64,000 nucleotides of DNA from Ichthyophis bannanicus. Lineage: Eukaryota; Chordata; Amphibia; Gymnophiona; Ichthyophiidae. This document shows positions 30,435-41,539 of this stretch, in pieces. The notes under the pieces were generated by a model, which saw only the letters and a list, made by a program, of their open reading frames with translations, was not told where the DNA came from and ran no database searches. The position numbers and the translations under genes were made by a program. The stretch lies in assembly GCA_033557465.1 (NCBI GenBank), contig CM066032.1:448506270-448570269 (forward strand), written 5' to 3'. Each line of letters begins with the position of its first letter. Positions within the stretch are counted from its first letter, which is position 1.

Positions 30435-32515
30435 AAGTTAACTGTGTTTCCTTGAGTCCTGCCAGACCAGTTGGAACAAGTAAGATATACCCTTCTCTCT
30501 CAAAACAAATCTGCCTGTGGGTGCGGTCAAGAAACAGAGCAGTATTCTATTGCCAAAATTTCCTTTCCCTATCGCTTAAAAATTCACCGTTATTGCAATA
30601 TTCACTATATTTGATTTTCAGCATGTCATTCTCTCTCCTCATCTATTTTTTGTGACATGCATGAATTCTCATACTGTAAGCAAATCAATTCTAGATTCTC
30701 AGCCTGCTACCCACTTTAGGGTGGGATCCTGACCTTATCTGGCAACAGTCAAGGAACAGTTATCAAGTAAAGTATAACTGTACTTTCCTCTTTGTCTATG
30801 CCAGATCAGTCCAGACAGGTGGGATATGTCAAATTTTCCCCCTGAGTCAGGAGAGAGAAGTCCGAGGCAGCATGGTTTTCTGCTGCACCAAGTGCCACCT
30901 TCTCTGAACTCCAGTTGCTATTCCAAACCAGGTGCTGCCATGAGTGAGTGGACACTTTAGAGGAGTGTCCTGTTAGAATGCTTTCCCAGACATCCATGTT
31001 ACTGATATTTCTGTCCACCAGTCTCCTATTGTTTGGTGGCCCATAATAATATAGCCCCTATGATTACCTTAGTACTAAAAAAATGGGGGTCCAAGACACT
31101 ATCTCCTCCCTATGGAGCTGGGCTGGCCAGGAGTATTTGCCTAGTCCACTCGAGCATTGTACTAACTCCTTTCTGTGCTATCCTTGGGTCAAGCAGAGCA
31201 TCCTCCACAGTAGCCCCTGCTCCTTCACACCAGGAGTGAAGCAAACAATTTGGAATGAAGAGAACTTATTGCAAAAAATACAATAAAACAAACAAGCAGC
31301 CTCAGGATCACCCCTTTTTAAACTATTGACAGAGTACTATGAAGACCCTGATTTTCCAGGCTAAGAAAGTACTGCCAACCATGTAGTTGTGAGAAAGAAA
31401 TCCAACAAAGAAGCTTATATAACAGACTCCCTTAAGGTCCTAGACCCCAGATCTATACCACCTTAAAGATATAGAGGCATTATCCAAGATTATTTCTGGC
31501 CCAGGCTGCAAAGTTTTGCATCCCCTACTTCTGGTGAGGGGAGAGTTGATACTTGGCTTCATGCAGGTCAACCGCTGATATTTTCTAATGGAGCAGAAGT
31601 TGAGTGGATCTTAAGATACCTGTGGCTTCAGTGTGTCCCAGCCTATACGAGAAAGCCTCGGTTCAAAAGTCTACAGAGGGTCCCCTGAATCCTATTATCA
31701 GGAGCATGTTGGGCAAAGGAGCCAGAGCCCAATCTGACAATCTCTACAAACACCAAAGGTAAGGGAACTTCTTCCAAGATGGCTATAAAGTAGATGGTGA
31801 AACAAGTGGGACTCAAAGCAGGTGCTACAAAGGGTACCTCAAGTCCTACCGAGACCAAAAAACAATTAGGCCGCCTACGAAACAAAACCGCTCCTTTGCT
31901 ACATGCTTGCTGGCCATCATCCATATTTGGCCTGTGTGGATTATACCTCGGAGCTGGTTACATAATGCAGAAATCCAAGCAGTTGAAAATGAACAATACC
32001 AACTATAGTGCTTTCCCTATGGATAGCACCAGTCTTCACTCAGTGCTTCTAGCTTGACAGCCACATACCTTTCATGAAGTGGACTTACCATCACTCACTA
32101 CGGACTCTAAAAGATGCCTTAGCCAGTCTGATATGCATTGATCTTTCAGCAAGTTCTACATCACTTGGCATTAGCCCCTCATGTAGAAGACAGCTCCTAT
32201 GAGGCGTTAATCTTATGTGCTGGTTCAATTCTTAAGCAATGACCTCATCCAGTGATCCAAGTCACCGTTGGCTCAGAGGTACATGGAAGTCAATACCATT
32301 TGCAGTCCCAATGATATGGTGAGGACAGAAGGATCACGTGATGGACTGTTACATTTGTCTGACCAATGTATCCGGCTTCTCTGCTAAAAATAAGAAATCT
32401 ATTGAATATCCCAGTCTGCCATCAGCCATGAGACCAGTGCCACATGACAACGGTATGCTAGTACCAAAGTCACCAGACACATGGAGCCTAGATGAGGCAG
32501 ACGAAGATTTTTATT
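30435..32515 (-). mobile_element. Possible end of another DIRS family (ITR, ICR and decayed body)
   Basis: The segment 30438-30490 (aactgtgtttccttgagtcc, then gccagaccagt) reappears as an approximate reverse complement at 30733-30766 (atctggcaacagtcaagg). That is followed at once by a further copy in direct orientation at 30775-30830 (aactgtactttcctctttg, then gccagatcagtccagac). A reverse-complemented end joined to a second end, about 300 bp inside an end, is the layout of the ICR in DIRS copies C, D, G and E. Matches are only about 75 percent and I could not read gag, RT or YR with confidence in 30850-32515, nor find the far ITR. Treat as a candidate. Confidence 0.4.
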
Positions 32516-32529
32516 ATTAGTAGTAATAT

Positions 32530-33720
32530 TAGTATTATTATTAATGAGCATTAATAAAGCACTACCAGGTATACATAGTGCTGTACAGAGACAGAAAAAG
32601 ACAGTCCCTGCTTGTTGAGCTTACAATCTAAAAGAACGGACATATAGTATGAAAGGAGGAGGACAAGAGGCAATAAGTATCTGAAACATAAGGATGAGGA
32701 TTATGAGCCAAAGTCGCTCTCAAAGAGGTGTGTCTTGAAGCTAGACTTGAAGAGGGTGAGGGAAGGGATTTGACGCAGCGAAAGGGGTAGGTTATTCAAA
32801 GCAAAAGGGACAGCAAGGTCAAAGCAGCAAAGCAGAGAGTTAGCAGAAGTAGAATGAAGCATGGAGAGATGAAAAGCAGAAGACGAACGAAGATTACAGG
32901 AAGGGATTAGGGAGGGGGAGAGAGGAGAGAGGAGAGATAAAGAGGAGCAGCAGAGTGAATGCACTTATGTGTGAGGGTAAGTAGTTTGAACTGAATACGG
33001 TAAAATATAGGGAGCCAGTGAAGGGTCTTTAAAAGAGGAGTAATGTGGCAATAATGAGCTTGGCAGAAGATTAGATGCACAGCTGAGTTTTGAATAGACT
33101 GAAGTGGGAAAAGATGAGATTGTGAGAGACCAGCGAGGAAGAGGTTGAAATAATCAAGACGGTGGATAATAAGGGAATTTACCAGAATCTTAGTGGCACA
33201 CAAAGAAATGAAAGGATGAATTTTCTTAATATTATAGAAAAAAATGACAGCATTTAGCAATTTGTTGGATATGGGAAGAGCATGATTAGGTGGATTCAAA
33301 AACGACCCCAAGATTGCGAGCTAAGGAAACAGGACAAACAGGTGTGTTATCAACCATGATGGAGGGAGGAGGGAGGAGGGGTTAGGGGAAAAAAATTTCA
33401 GAAGCCCAGTTTTGGCCATGTTCAATTTCAGACGGTGCTGAGACATCCAGATAGCAATAGCAGATAAGCAGGAGGAGATATGGACCTAAAGAGAAAGAGA
33501 AAGGTCAGGTGAAGAGATAAATTTGCAAATCGTCTGCATAGAAGTGATATTGGAAGCCAAGGGAACCAAGGGATTGAGTATAAAAGGAGAAAAAGAAAGG
33601 GCCGAGGACTGACCCTTAGGGAACGTCAACTGACAAGGGAATATTAGGTGAGGACGAACCTTGAGAGGCGCTAAAGGAACGATTAGACAGGTAAGATGCA
33701 CAATATATGAGCCAGATATG
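32530..33720 (-). pseudogene. L2-clade LINE 3' fragment
   Basis: Minus-strand frames contain LDYFNLFLAGLSQSHLFPLQ, IQNSAVHLIFCQ, HITPLLKTLHWLPIFYRIQF and LLTLTHKCIHSAAPLYLSSL (33311-32907), then NNLPLSLRQIPSLTLFKSSF and KTHLFESDFGS (32964-32701). These are L2 C-terminal motifs. The 3' end is near 32530 (ctgtacagagacagaaaaag). Part of RT (GSVLGP-like) lies near 33600 but is decayed. Confidence 0.8.
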
Positions 33721-33730
33721 GAAAACCGTT

Positions 33731-34090
33731 TTTATTTATTTACTTGGCATTTCTTCTATACCGTCCCTTCCTGCGATCAAGGGCAGTTTTCAAAAAACAA
33801 CATTATTACATAGAACAGAACAAATAGTCTGAAATTCAGTCAATTAACAAAATTATGTACATAGAACAATGAGCATAAATTATTTACAGAGAGTACAGCT
33901 CTTCATTTTCTTTGCATGGCAGATGGGTATCATGGTTCTAGTTGACATTGGGATTGTTCAGGGGATATAACAATTCCATAGTGTTGAATAAACAGAAGCG
34001 GTTTTAATTCTTTCCTGAAAGTTTGCAAATCTTTAATGGCGTGTAAGGTGATGGAAAAGTGGTATAAGGGCAACTGGAACCCATCAATGC
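33731..34090 (-). mobile_element. LINE 3' end with hairpin-type tail
   Basis: ttatttatttacttggcat, then ttctataccgtcccttcctg and caagggcag resembles the reverse complement of the aaaccgc...gcggtata tail with changes. About 300 bp of further 3' region follows without a readable frame. Confidence 0.5.
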
Positions 34091-35722
34091 TGGCCACTAT
34101 TGTTGGACACTAAGACGAGAAGCATCAGATGCTGAGTACAAATGAAAATCAGAAGCAAAACATTTTAGCTCAGGAGAACTAGAGCAATACGTCAGCATCA
34201 TTGTGCAATTAAATATGCTAAATTCAGTCAAAATTTAATTTTATGTTTCTCCAAATTCCTACGTGATCTAGTCAATCTGAAATTATATTTGTGTTCAGCT
34301 TGAAGATCTCCATTGTAATTAACAAAACGCTTTCAGGAAGCAAAACTTTTGAGCACATTTGTTGTTCAATGTTATACTCCAAACAGATACGCTACTCCTG
34401 TTTGCCAGGAGGATTTCAAGGAAGTAAGCCCTAATGCCTGAGGATTCCTGCCTGGATTCAGGGTCCTCACGGAAGACTCAAGGGGAGGAAATAACATCCC
34501 ACCCTTGGCTGAATTCCAGAGAGAACCCTCAAAGGCCCCGTGGCACCTGAAACTGCAAAGCAAACATGAGATTCAACCTGCAATGCCAGAACCTCTTTGG
34601 CCATGCACAACCAGGCATATCTCGACATGCTTGAGACAGAGCAATACTAATCTGCTTCTTGGCTCCACTAGCATATAAAGGAAAAGCATGCAGATATGCT
34701 CTTTCCGCAGAGCAGTACTTACACAGTTTACAGGTCTGCAAATCTAGTAAATGGCTTTGAATATCCTCCCAAACTGATTATTTCTGTGATCAAAAATAAT
34801 CTTAAGAACAGCATGAAAAGAAATATTAAACAGAACATCCTCTAATTTTATTAATCACTCAAAAAAACCTGTAACAGTTGGATTGCTTGTTTGACCTTCA
34901 CCTAACTTTTACTCATTCTGCCTTGTTCAATATTACCCTTGCTCTGAAAAAGTCATAGGGACTGATGAAAAGAGATTTATAAGTTATGCATTAAGACAAT
35001 GTGAATGGGAAAGACACTGGCCTGGAACTAATGACATAGATATTTTGTACCTATTAAAAAGATCTATGATAACTTAGCTGTAACTTAAGTAGTTCCTTTT
35101 AATTTATGAGACTAGTTTGTATGATTGTAGCTCAGCATTATTTTATTGAAATTCAATATTTTTGATATTATGAATTAAATCTAATAAATATTAGCTCATT
35201 TTTTTATTCCGTCAAGATCTAAAGGCAAGAAAAAATGAATTATGGGTACAGCTTCCATTCTTACATGCTTATAAATTACAAATTTAGGCGCTAATTTTCC
35301 CAGCAAATTAGATGTTTTTTGAAGATACAAAAAATTTGCATTTATTGGTGTTTTCATACCAAAAGTAATATTGCTTGATACCTTTTCTGGTGGAATCAAA
35401 CATGTACTTTTGAGGCATCCAGAAGTCATCTGTGTAGAAAAGGCACAAAAACTGAGAGGTGGATATAGGATGAGACAGAGAAGGGGTGTCTTTCTGGTAT
35501 TTATCTAATAAATACTTGTTTCAGTTTTTGGCATCAGAGTGTTTTATCAGACTTTTTATCAGTTAAAAACCTAAAATCAGAAGCCCTAATTATTGGCAAG
35601 CCTTATGGCTCAGTAGAGATTCTCTTTGCTATCATGTAGGAACTGTGTGTCTGATTTCTGACTGGTACATATTCAGAAACTGAGTTTCACAGCCCTCTGG
35701 GAGAACAGCGCAACATAGAAAC
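34091..35722. other. Unassigned sequence with a decayed open frame
   Basis: 34741-34372 on the minus strand gives two short overlapping frames, one Cys-rich (TCKLCKYCSAERAYLHAF). I do not recognise a family; an old repeat gene is possible. 35196-35429 is open by chance or decay. The rest is AT-rich with nothing to report. Confidence 0.35.
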
Positions 35723-35850
35723 ATAAAAAATGACAGCAAATTTAAAAAAAATACGGCCTACCCCCTTAGAGATCCTCTGTGCTTGTCCCATAATTTCTTG
35801 AATTTAAATACAATCCTCATCTGTTCCACCTCCAATGGGAGGGGAATGGC
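35723..35850 (-). mobile_element. CR1 3' end fragment beside DIRS copy G
   Basis: acatagaaacataaaaaatg, then cctctgtgcttgtcccata and ccacctccaatgggagg: the reverse complement of the last ORF2 codons and 3' UTR of the CR1 family at 24900-27490. It is cut by DIRS copy G at 35856; the far flank of copy G does not continue this CR1. Confidence 0.7.
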
Positions 35851-35855
35851 AGTAA

Positions 35856-36043
35856 AGCGTAGTTACTCACCTGTAACAGGTGATCTCCAGGAACAGCAGG
35901 AATTTAATCTACACATATGGGTATCGTCGGTACCGACGGAGCCTGCACGGGAAGGCTCCCAAGTGTACAATAGGAAAACTTTTGGGAGCATCCCACAGCG
36001 CCTGTGTGCTGCCTTCCCGCCTTTCCCAACTGTCCCTCTCCAG
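35856..36043. repeat. DIRS copy G ITR (YR side)
   Basis: Begins agcgtagttactcacctg, as in copies C and D. Followed by a GA microsatellite at about 36077-36125 that has expanded relative to the other copies. Confidence 0.88.
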
Positions 36044-36150
36044 TGGAGCTTAAAGCTGAGACAAAAGAGAGATGGAAAGAGAGAAAGAGAGAGAGAGAGA
36101 GAGAGATAGAAAGATAGAAAGATACAACTCCTAGGGGAGGTGGGTGGGTT

Positions 36151-36249
36151 GTGAAGACTAAATTCCTGCTGTTCCCGGAGATCACCTGTTACAGGTGAGT
36201 AACTATGCTATCTCCAGGAACAAGCAGGAATGTAGTCTTCACATATGGG
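36151..36249. repeat. DIRS copy G internal complementary region
   Basis: Reverse complement of the left tip (36151-36209) joined to the reverse complement of the right tip (36210-36249). Preceded by the conserved ctcctaggggaggtgggtgg found in the same place in copies C, D and G, and with changes in E. Confidence 0.88.
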
Positions 36250-36339
36250 GACTCCCTAGCTGCAGATGCCAGGGAGATGGTCCCAGAAAGTTGTGTGCCC
36301 TTGTGAAAGGGCTCCACTTCCCCCCCATGGATATCTGGC

Positions 36340-37400
36340 ATCCTACCAGGGATGGTGGGTAGGAGTTGATTAAGTTCGGAACAGGTTTTGAAGAACAGTC
36401 TGACCAAACAAGGAATCCTGGCGGGAGTCCTTGTCTAAGCAGTAATGGGCTGTGAAGGTATGTACTGAAGCCCAAGAAGCTGATCGACAGATGTCGTCGA
36501 TAGACACAGAATGAAGATGAGCCATTGAGACTGCCGTGGCTCTCACATTGTGAGCTGTGACATGGCCTTCAAGAGGAAGGTTCCTACTCTCTGTGCAATC
36601 CAGCTGGACAGTGTCCTTTTGGAGACTGGAAGTCTCATATGACTAGGATCAAAAGCAACAAAGAGTTGAGAGGATTTTCTATGTTGCTGTGTCCTTAGCA
36701 AGTAAAAGGCCAAAGCTCTTTTACAGTCCAAAGTATGAAGGTTCCTTTCTGCCTTTGAGGCATGAGGCCTTGGAAAGAATACAGGAAGGTAAACAGCTTG
36801 GTTTAAATGAAAGGGCAAAACCACCTTTGGCATAAAGTGTGGATGAGTCCTAAGGACTACCTTATTATGATGGAACCTTGTATAAGGAGGATCAGCCACC
36901 AATGTTTGCAATTCACTGATGCGACATGCTGATGTGATTGCAATGAGAAAGACAACCTTCCAGGAAAGGAATTTCAAAGAGGTAGTGGCTAATGGTTCAA
37001 AGGGCGGTTTCATGAGCTGCCCAAGAACCAGATTCAAGTCCCATGCCACCAGTGGTGGCTTAATGGAAGGCTTAGTTAAAAGAAGGCCTCTCATAAATCT
37101 CGCGGATGAGAGGAACTAGGTTGTCCATTTAGAGGCTTGAAAGAAGCTGCAATAACACTCAAATGGATTCTCACTGAATTGGTCTTAAGCCCTGCATTTG
37201 ATAAATGAAGGAGGTACTCCAGTAATGATTCCAGAGGTATCGCAAGAGAGTTAAGACCCTTCTGCGAGCACCATATGGTAAACCTTTTCCACTTGAATGC
37301 ATAAGGGCATCTTGTGGAAGGTTTCCTGGAAGCATGAAGGATATCCTTTACCTGCTGGGAAAGGATAAGACCGTGAAGTTCTAGGCTTTCAGCAACCAGG
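36340..37400 (-). pseudogene. Tyrosine recombinase of DIRS copy G
   Basis: 37094-36543 carries SACRISELQTLVADPP (catalytic Arg) and PVSKRTLSSWIAQR. It then loses sequence compared with copy C, where ISFTYESKGLPFQD follows, and shifts frame, so the His-x-x-Arg box falls in another frame. The C-terminal part is near 36500-36350. The N-terminal part is at about 37360-37130 (YLLHLSNAGLKTNSVRIHLS). Confidence 0.8.
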
Positions 37401-39345
37401 CCCTGAGATGCAGAGACTGGGGACTGGGATGCCACAGCATCCCGTCCTTTTGAGAAAGAAGATCTGGAGCAGATCCTAACTCCAGAGGCTGAGCTTGAGA
37501 GAGATGTAGGAGCAAAGGATACCATGGTTGCCGTGGCCAACGTGGAGCTATTAGGATCATATGACCTCTGTCTATCTCAAGCTTGAACAGGGTTTTGGGA
37601 ATTAGGGGAATGGGTGGAAAGGCAGACATGAAGTCCTGACCCCAATGAAGGAGGAAAGCATCCCTGGCCTGACAACCTCGAGCCGGAATTCTGGAACAGA
37701 ACTGGGGAAGTTTGGCATTCAGCGGACTTGCAAAGAGGTCTATGTCGGGGTTACCCAAATTTGAAAAATTTGGGCCACCTGGTCTGCCTAGAGAGACCAT
37801 TCGTATGGAAGCAGAACTCGACTGAGTCTGTCTGCCCAAGAGTTTTGAATGCCTGGAAGATACACCGCAAGGAGATAAATCTGATGCTCTCTGGCAAGAG
37901 CCCATAGTCGCAAAGCTTCATTGCACAGCGACAGAGAGCCTGTTCCACCCTGCTTGTTCACATAGAACATGGCTACTTGATTGTCCGTTTGAACTAGGAC
38001 TGTCTTGTAGCTGAGCTGGTTGTGAAATACTCAAAGAGCAATGAAGATTGCTCGGAGCTCCAGGAGGTTGATATGGAGATAGACGTCCTGTGGAGTCCTG
38101 GTACCCTGGGTAGAGAGGCCGTGCAGGTGGGCTCCCCCAACCCACCTGTGAAGCATCTGTTGTTAGAGTGGCTTGGGGTGGGGGTTGCTGAAAAGGAGAC
38201 CCCACCAGAAGGGTTTTGGGTGACTGCCACCACTGGAGGGACAAAATAAGGCAATCTGAGTTTGCTATTTTGTCTGAGAGGCAACCTGACGCCTGAGTCC
38301 ACTGAGTGGATAAGGTCCACTGGGCTGCATTCATATGGAGGTGAGCATAAGGAACCACATGCACGTTGGATGCCATGTGTCCTAGCAACTGTAACATTTC
38401 CCGAGCAGTGAGGTTGGGTTTTAGCACTGCTTGGGAAGCTAACTGCACAATGCGAAGGCAGCGGGGCTGTGGAAGGAAGGCCCTTGTCTGTCTGATATCC
38501 AGAAGAGCTAATATAAACTCTAGGGATTGAGTTGGAGCAAGGTTGGACTTTGGGAAGTTTATGACAAGTCCCAAATACTTAAGGATGCACATTGTGCAAG
38601 ACAGAGCCATCCTGGCCTCTGGCTCTGAAGGGGCTCAAATGAGCCAGTCGTCTAAATAAGGGAAGACGAATATTCCCAGGGTGCGGAGAAATGCTGCTAC
38701 CACAGCCATGCATTTTGTGAACACCTTTGGTGCAGAAGCCAGGCCAAAAGGAAGAACCCTGTATTGGTAGTGCTTCCCTTGAAACAGGAACCGAAGGAAC
38801 TTTCGGTGAGTTGGATGGATGATAACATGAGTGTACGCATCCTTGAGAGCTAGAGAACAAAGCCAATCCTGACTCTGAAGGTATGGCAGCAGAGTTCCTA
38901 GAGAAATCATTTTGAAATTCTCTTTGAACAGGAATTAATTAAATTCTTTGAGGTCTAGAATGGGCCTGTGTCCTCCTGTTTTCTTTGGAATAAGGAAATA
39001 GGGGGAGTAAAACCCTGTACCCCGTTGGGGAATGGGCACCTCTTCTATTGGCCCTTGAGCAAGGAGCATAGTGACTTCTTGACCTAACCGGTCATTGAGA
39101 GAGGTCTGAGAATTGAACTGTCTTACTATTGTAGGAGGGGGCATGCTGAGGAAATGAAGCTTGTACCCCTCTCTTACAATAGACAGAGTCCAATTTTCTG
39201 CTGTTATCTGACCCCATCTGGGGGCAAAATGACATAACCTTCCTGGGATGGTGGAGGGTTCTGGGCCATTTAGGGCCAGGAAGGCAAAGTTCTCTAGACA
39301 AGAGTCAAAGCCCTTGTGAGGCTGAGTCTGCTGAGCCGGTTGAAG
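37381..39345 (-). pseudogene. Reverse transcriptase/RNase H of DIRS copy G
   Basis: 39144-38935 has PYFLIPKKTGGHRPILDLKE, ended by a stop. 38910-38635 has CSLALKDAYTHVIIHP, where the first catalytic Asp of DLKDAY reads Ala, then LPFGLASAPKVFTKCM and FPYLDDWLI, then a stop. 38610-37918 has LTTDASQVGWGSPP of RNase H and ends SSSHVLCEQ in a shifted frame. 37970-37788 has FYVNKQGGTGSLSL and IQNSWADRLSRV. Loss of the Asp plus stops means no active enzyme. Confidence 0.85.
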
Positions 39346-39366
39346 CTTAGCTGCTTTTGGCTTCCT

Positions 39367-41135
39367 TTATTGCCTAGGTTGTTGCTGCTGTCCCTTTAGG
39401 GCAGACTGACCTGAACGATGTCCATGCTGTGTATAGGAGGAATAAAACGTTTTCTTCTTGCTGAAGAATGGTTTCTTAGAGGATCTTTTCCTCGCAGGAT
39501 GAGCTGTATATTTGGACAATCTATCCAACGTGATATTGTCAGCATCAATCTCATTAGCTTTTTCCTGCCAATTCTTGCCAAAGAGATTCTCTCCTGTGCA
39601 AGGTATATTCCCCTGTTTGTCCTCTACCCAGATTTCCAAGTCAGATGCCTGAAGCCAGGCAATTCTACGTGCACCTATGGCAATAGCAGAGGTTCTGCTT
39701 ATGCATTCAAAGCAGTCAAAGGCTGCACGATTCACAAACTTGGAAACATCCTGAGCATGTTTAACAAGAGCAAGATAATCTTGCCTTTTATCATCAGGAA
39801 GGAGAGGGCTCATAAGCTCTAAGTCTCCTGTGACTTCCTTAAGGAACATTCCCATATACAAGATATAGGAACTGATCCTAGCGGAGAGCATGGAAGCCTG
39901 GAAGGATCGACGTCCAAAGACATCAAGAGTCCTGCACTTACGTCCTGGAGGATTAGATGCATGCCTTTTTGCACTCTTTATCCGTCTCATGGCTGATTCT
40001 ACCACCATGGAATGGTGTGGTAATTGAGTCTTCTGAAACCCAGGACAAGGAGGAACTCGATACCTGGTGTCGAGTCTTCGAGAATGAGGAGATGTGGTCA
40101 GAGGTGTTTCCCACATCCTTAACAAAAGATCATGCAAGATCTCATGAATAGGTAAGGTAGCTGCCTCCTTGGGAGCTTTAGGGTATTGAAGGATTTCTAA
40201 TTCCTTTGCCCTAAGCTCTTTTTCAGGAGCCACTGTGATGGAAAGACCTCGGGCCATATCTCGGATAAAATCCTGAAAGGACATATCCTCTGGTGGAGAC
40301 ATCCTACGCTGAGGAGAAGAGGAATCCTAGGGAAGAAGTACTCTGGTATCGGCAGAACTTTCAGAGTCTTCAGACTCATCTGAGCATTCAAAGTATCTCC
40401 GATCCGGGTGATCGTGCAAGGCACGGACCAGTACCGATCAAAGTCGGTATCGGAGTGGTCCGGTACCAACTTGTCGATGCCGGATAGAGACGCATGACTT
40501 GGTCCCGGTAGAATACCTGCCGATGTCGATGCAGTCAGTGCCGGTACCGGTTGAATTGTCTGAAGCAGTTTCAGGGGCATCGAGGCCGTGAGAAGAGCCG
40601 CCAGACTCCGTTCAATAGCCAAGAATCTCTGGTCTATCGACGCTGCCGATGCTTGGGTATCGGTGCCAGATAAAGCGGCCAGAACCCCAGAGCATGGCAC
40701 CAGTAGTTCTGCCGAGGTTGAAGCCTCGAGAACGTCCTGGAGCCCTGTTAGTTCTTTGGAAGCCGAAGCCTCCCGCCGAGGAAATTTTGCAGGTGAAAGT
40801 CCCTCAAGGGCAACGCCAGAGGCATCTCGATGTTTAGAAGGAGATCTACCCTTTGAGGACCAGCTAGATTTATGTTTTGTTACCTGAGATCCATGGGAGG
40901 AAGATGAAGCCCTGGAGGATGTCGATGCCACGGAGGCTGCATCGGAGGGAAAAAGGGTGCTAAGCTTAGCAGCTCGGTTTTCCCAGCCCCTCTTTGACAT
41001 CATCCCACAGGCAACACACTCTGAAATAGAGTGGTCAGGATCTAAACATTTGAGGCACCACTCATGGGTGTCGGTGACGTAGATGGTACCGCCACATTTA
41101 GAACACTTTTTAAAACCCGAAGCGGGCTTTTCCAT
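39367..41135 (-). pseudogene. gag of DIRS copy G
   Basis: ATG at 41135 begins MEKPASGFKKCSKCGG, with the knuckle CSKCGGTIYVTDTHEWCLKC. The frame continues to 40197 and shifts near 40300. From 40302 to 39367 it is open for 311 codons: WETPLTTSPHSRRLDTRYRV, PGFQKTQLPHHSMVVESAMR, YILYMGMFLKEVTG, FDCFECISRTSAIAIGARRI and PCTGENLFGKNWQ, ending in a Gln-rich tail. This is the longest clean gag C-terminal half in the window. Confidence 0.85.
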
Positions 41136-41375
41136 CTTGAGGAAAAAAACTGGGCCTAGTGCCCAAAATGCCGCATGGCACCCAAGAAGAAAATTACTGG
41201 AGAAAGACTCCAGAAAATAAGGTTGTTTGTTTTTTTTAGAAAAACAGAAAATAAGAACCGGTGGTACCGTTATAGCGTCGAGGGAAGGCAGACGCGACCA
41301 CAAAAAATGAAGTATAAGAAGGGAATTTTCTGCGGTGACAGGATGTGCGACCTGTCGGCTCAGCGGAAAATGAAG

Positions 41376-41539
41376 AACTGGAGAGGGACAGTTGGGAAAG
41401 GCAGGAAGGCAGCATGCAGGCGCTGTGGAATGCTCCCAAAAGTTTTCCTATTGGACGCTGGTGAGCGTCCCCGCGCAAGCTCCGTCGGTACTGATAATAC
41501 CCATATGTGAAGACTACATTCCTTCTTTTTCCTGGAGAT
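41376..41539. repeat. DIRS copy G ITR (gag side)
   Basis: Reverse complement of most of 35883-36043; ends tttttcctggagat. Confidence 0.88.

Larger units (their letters stand above)
35856..41539 (-). mobile_element. DIRS copy G, full length
   Basis: 5.68-kb element of the same family as copies C and D. ITRs are at 35856-36043 and 41376-41539 and the ICR at 36151-36249. Gene order on the minus strand is gag, RT/RNase H, YR. More diverged from C and D than they are from each other. The two flanks belong to different CR1 copies in opposite orientation, unlike copies C, D and E. Confidence 0.9.

Noticed and set aside
31643..31924. 93-codon minus-strand frame as a DIRS gene
   Set aside because: I could not match it to RT, gag or YR motifs; kept only inside the low-confidence DIRS-like region.
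35196..35429. 77-codon minus-strand frame as a host exon
   Set aside because: No recognisable domain, no convincing splice sites, AT-rich surroundings.
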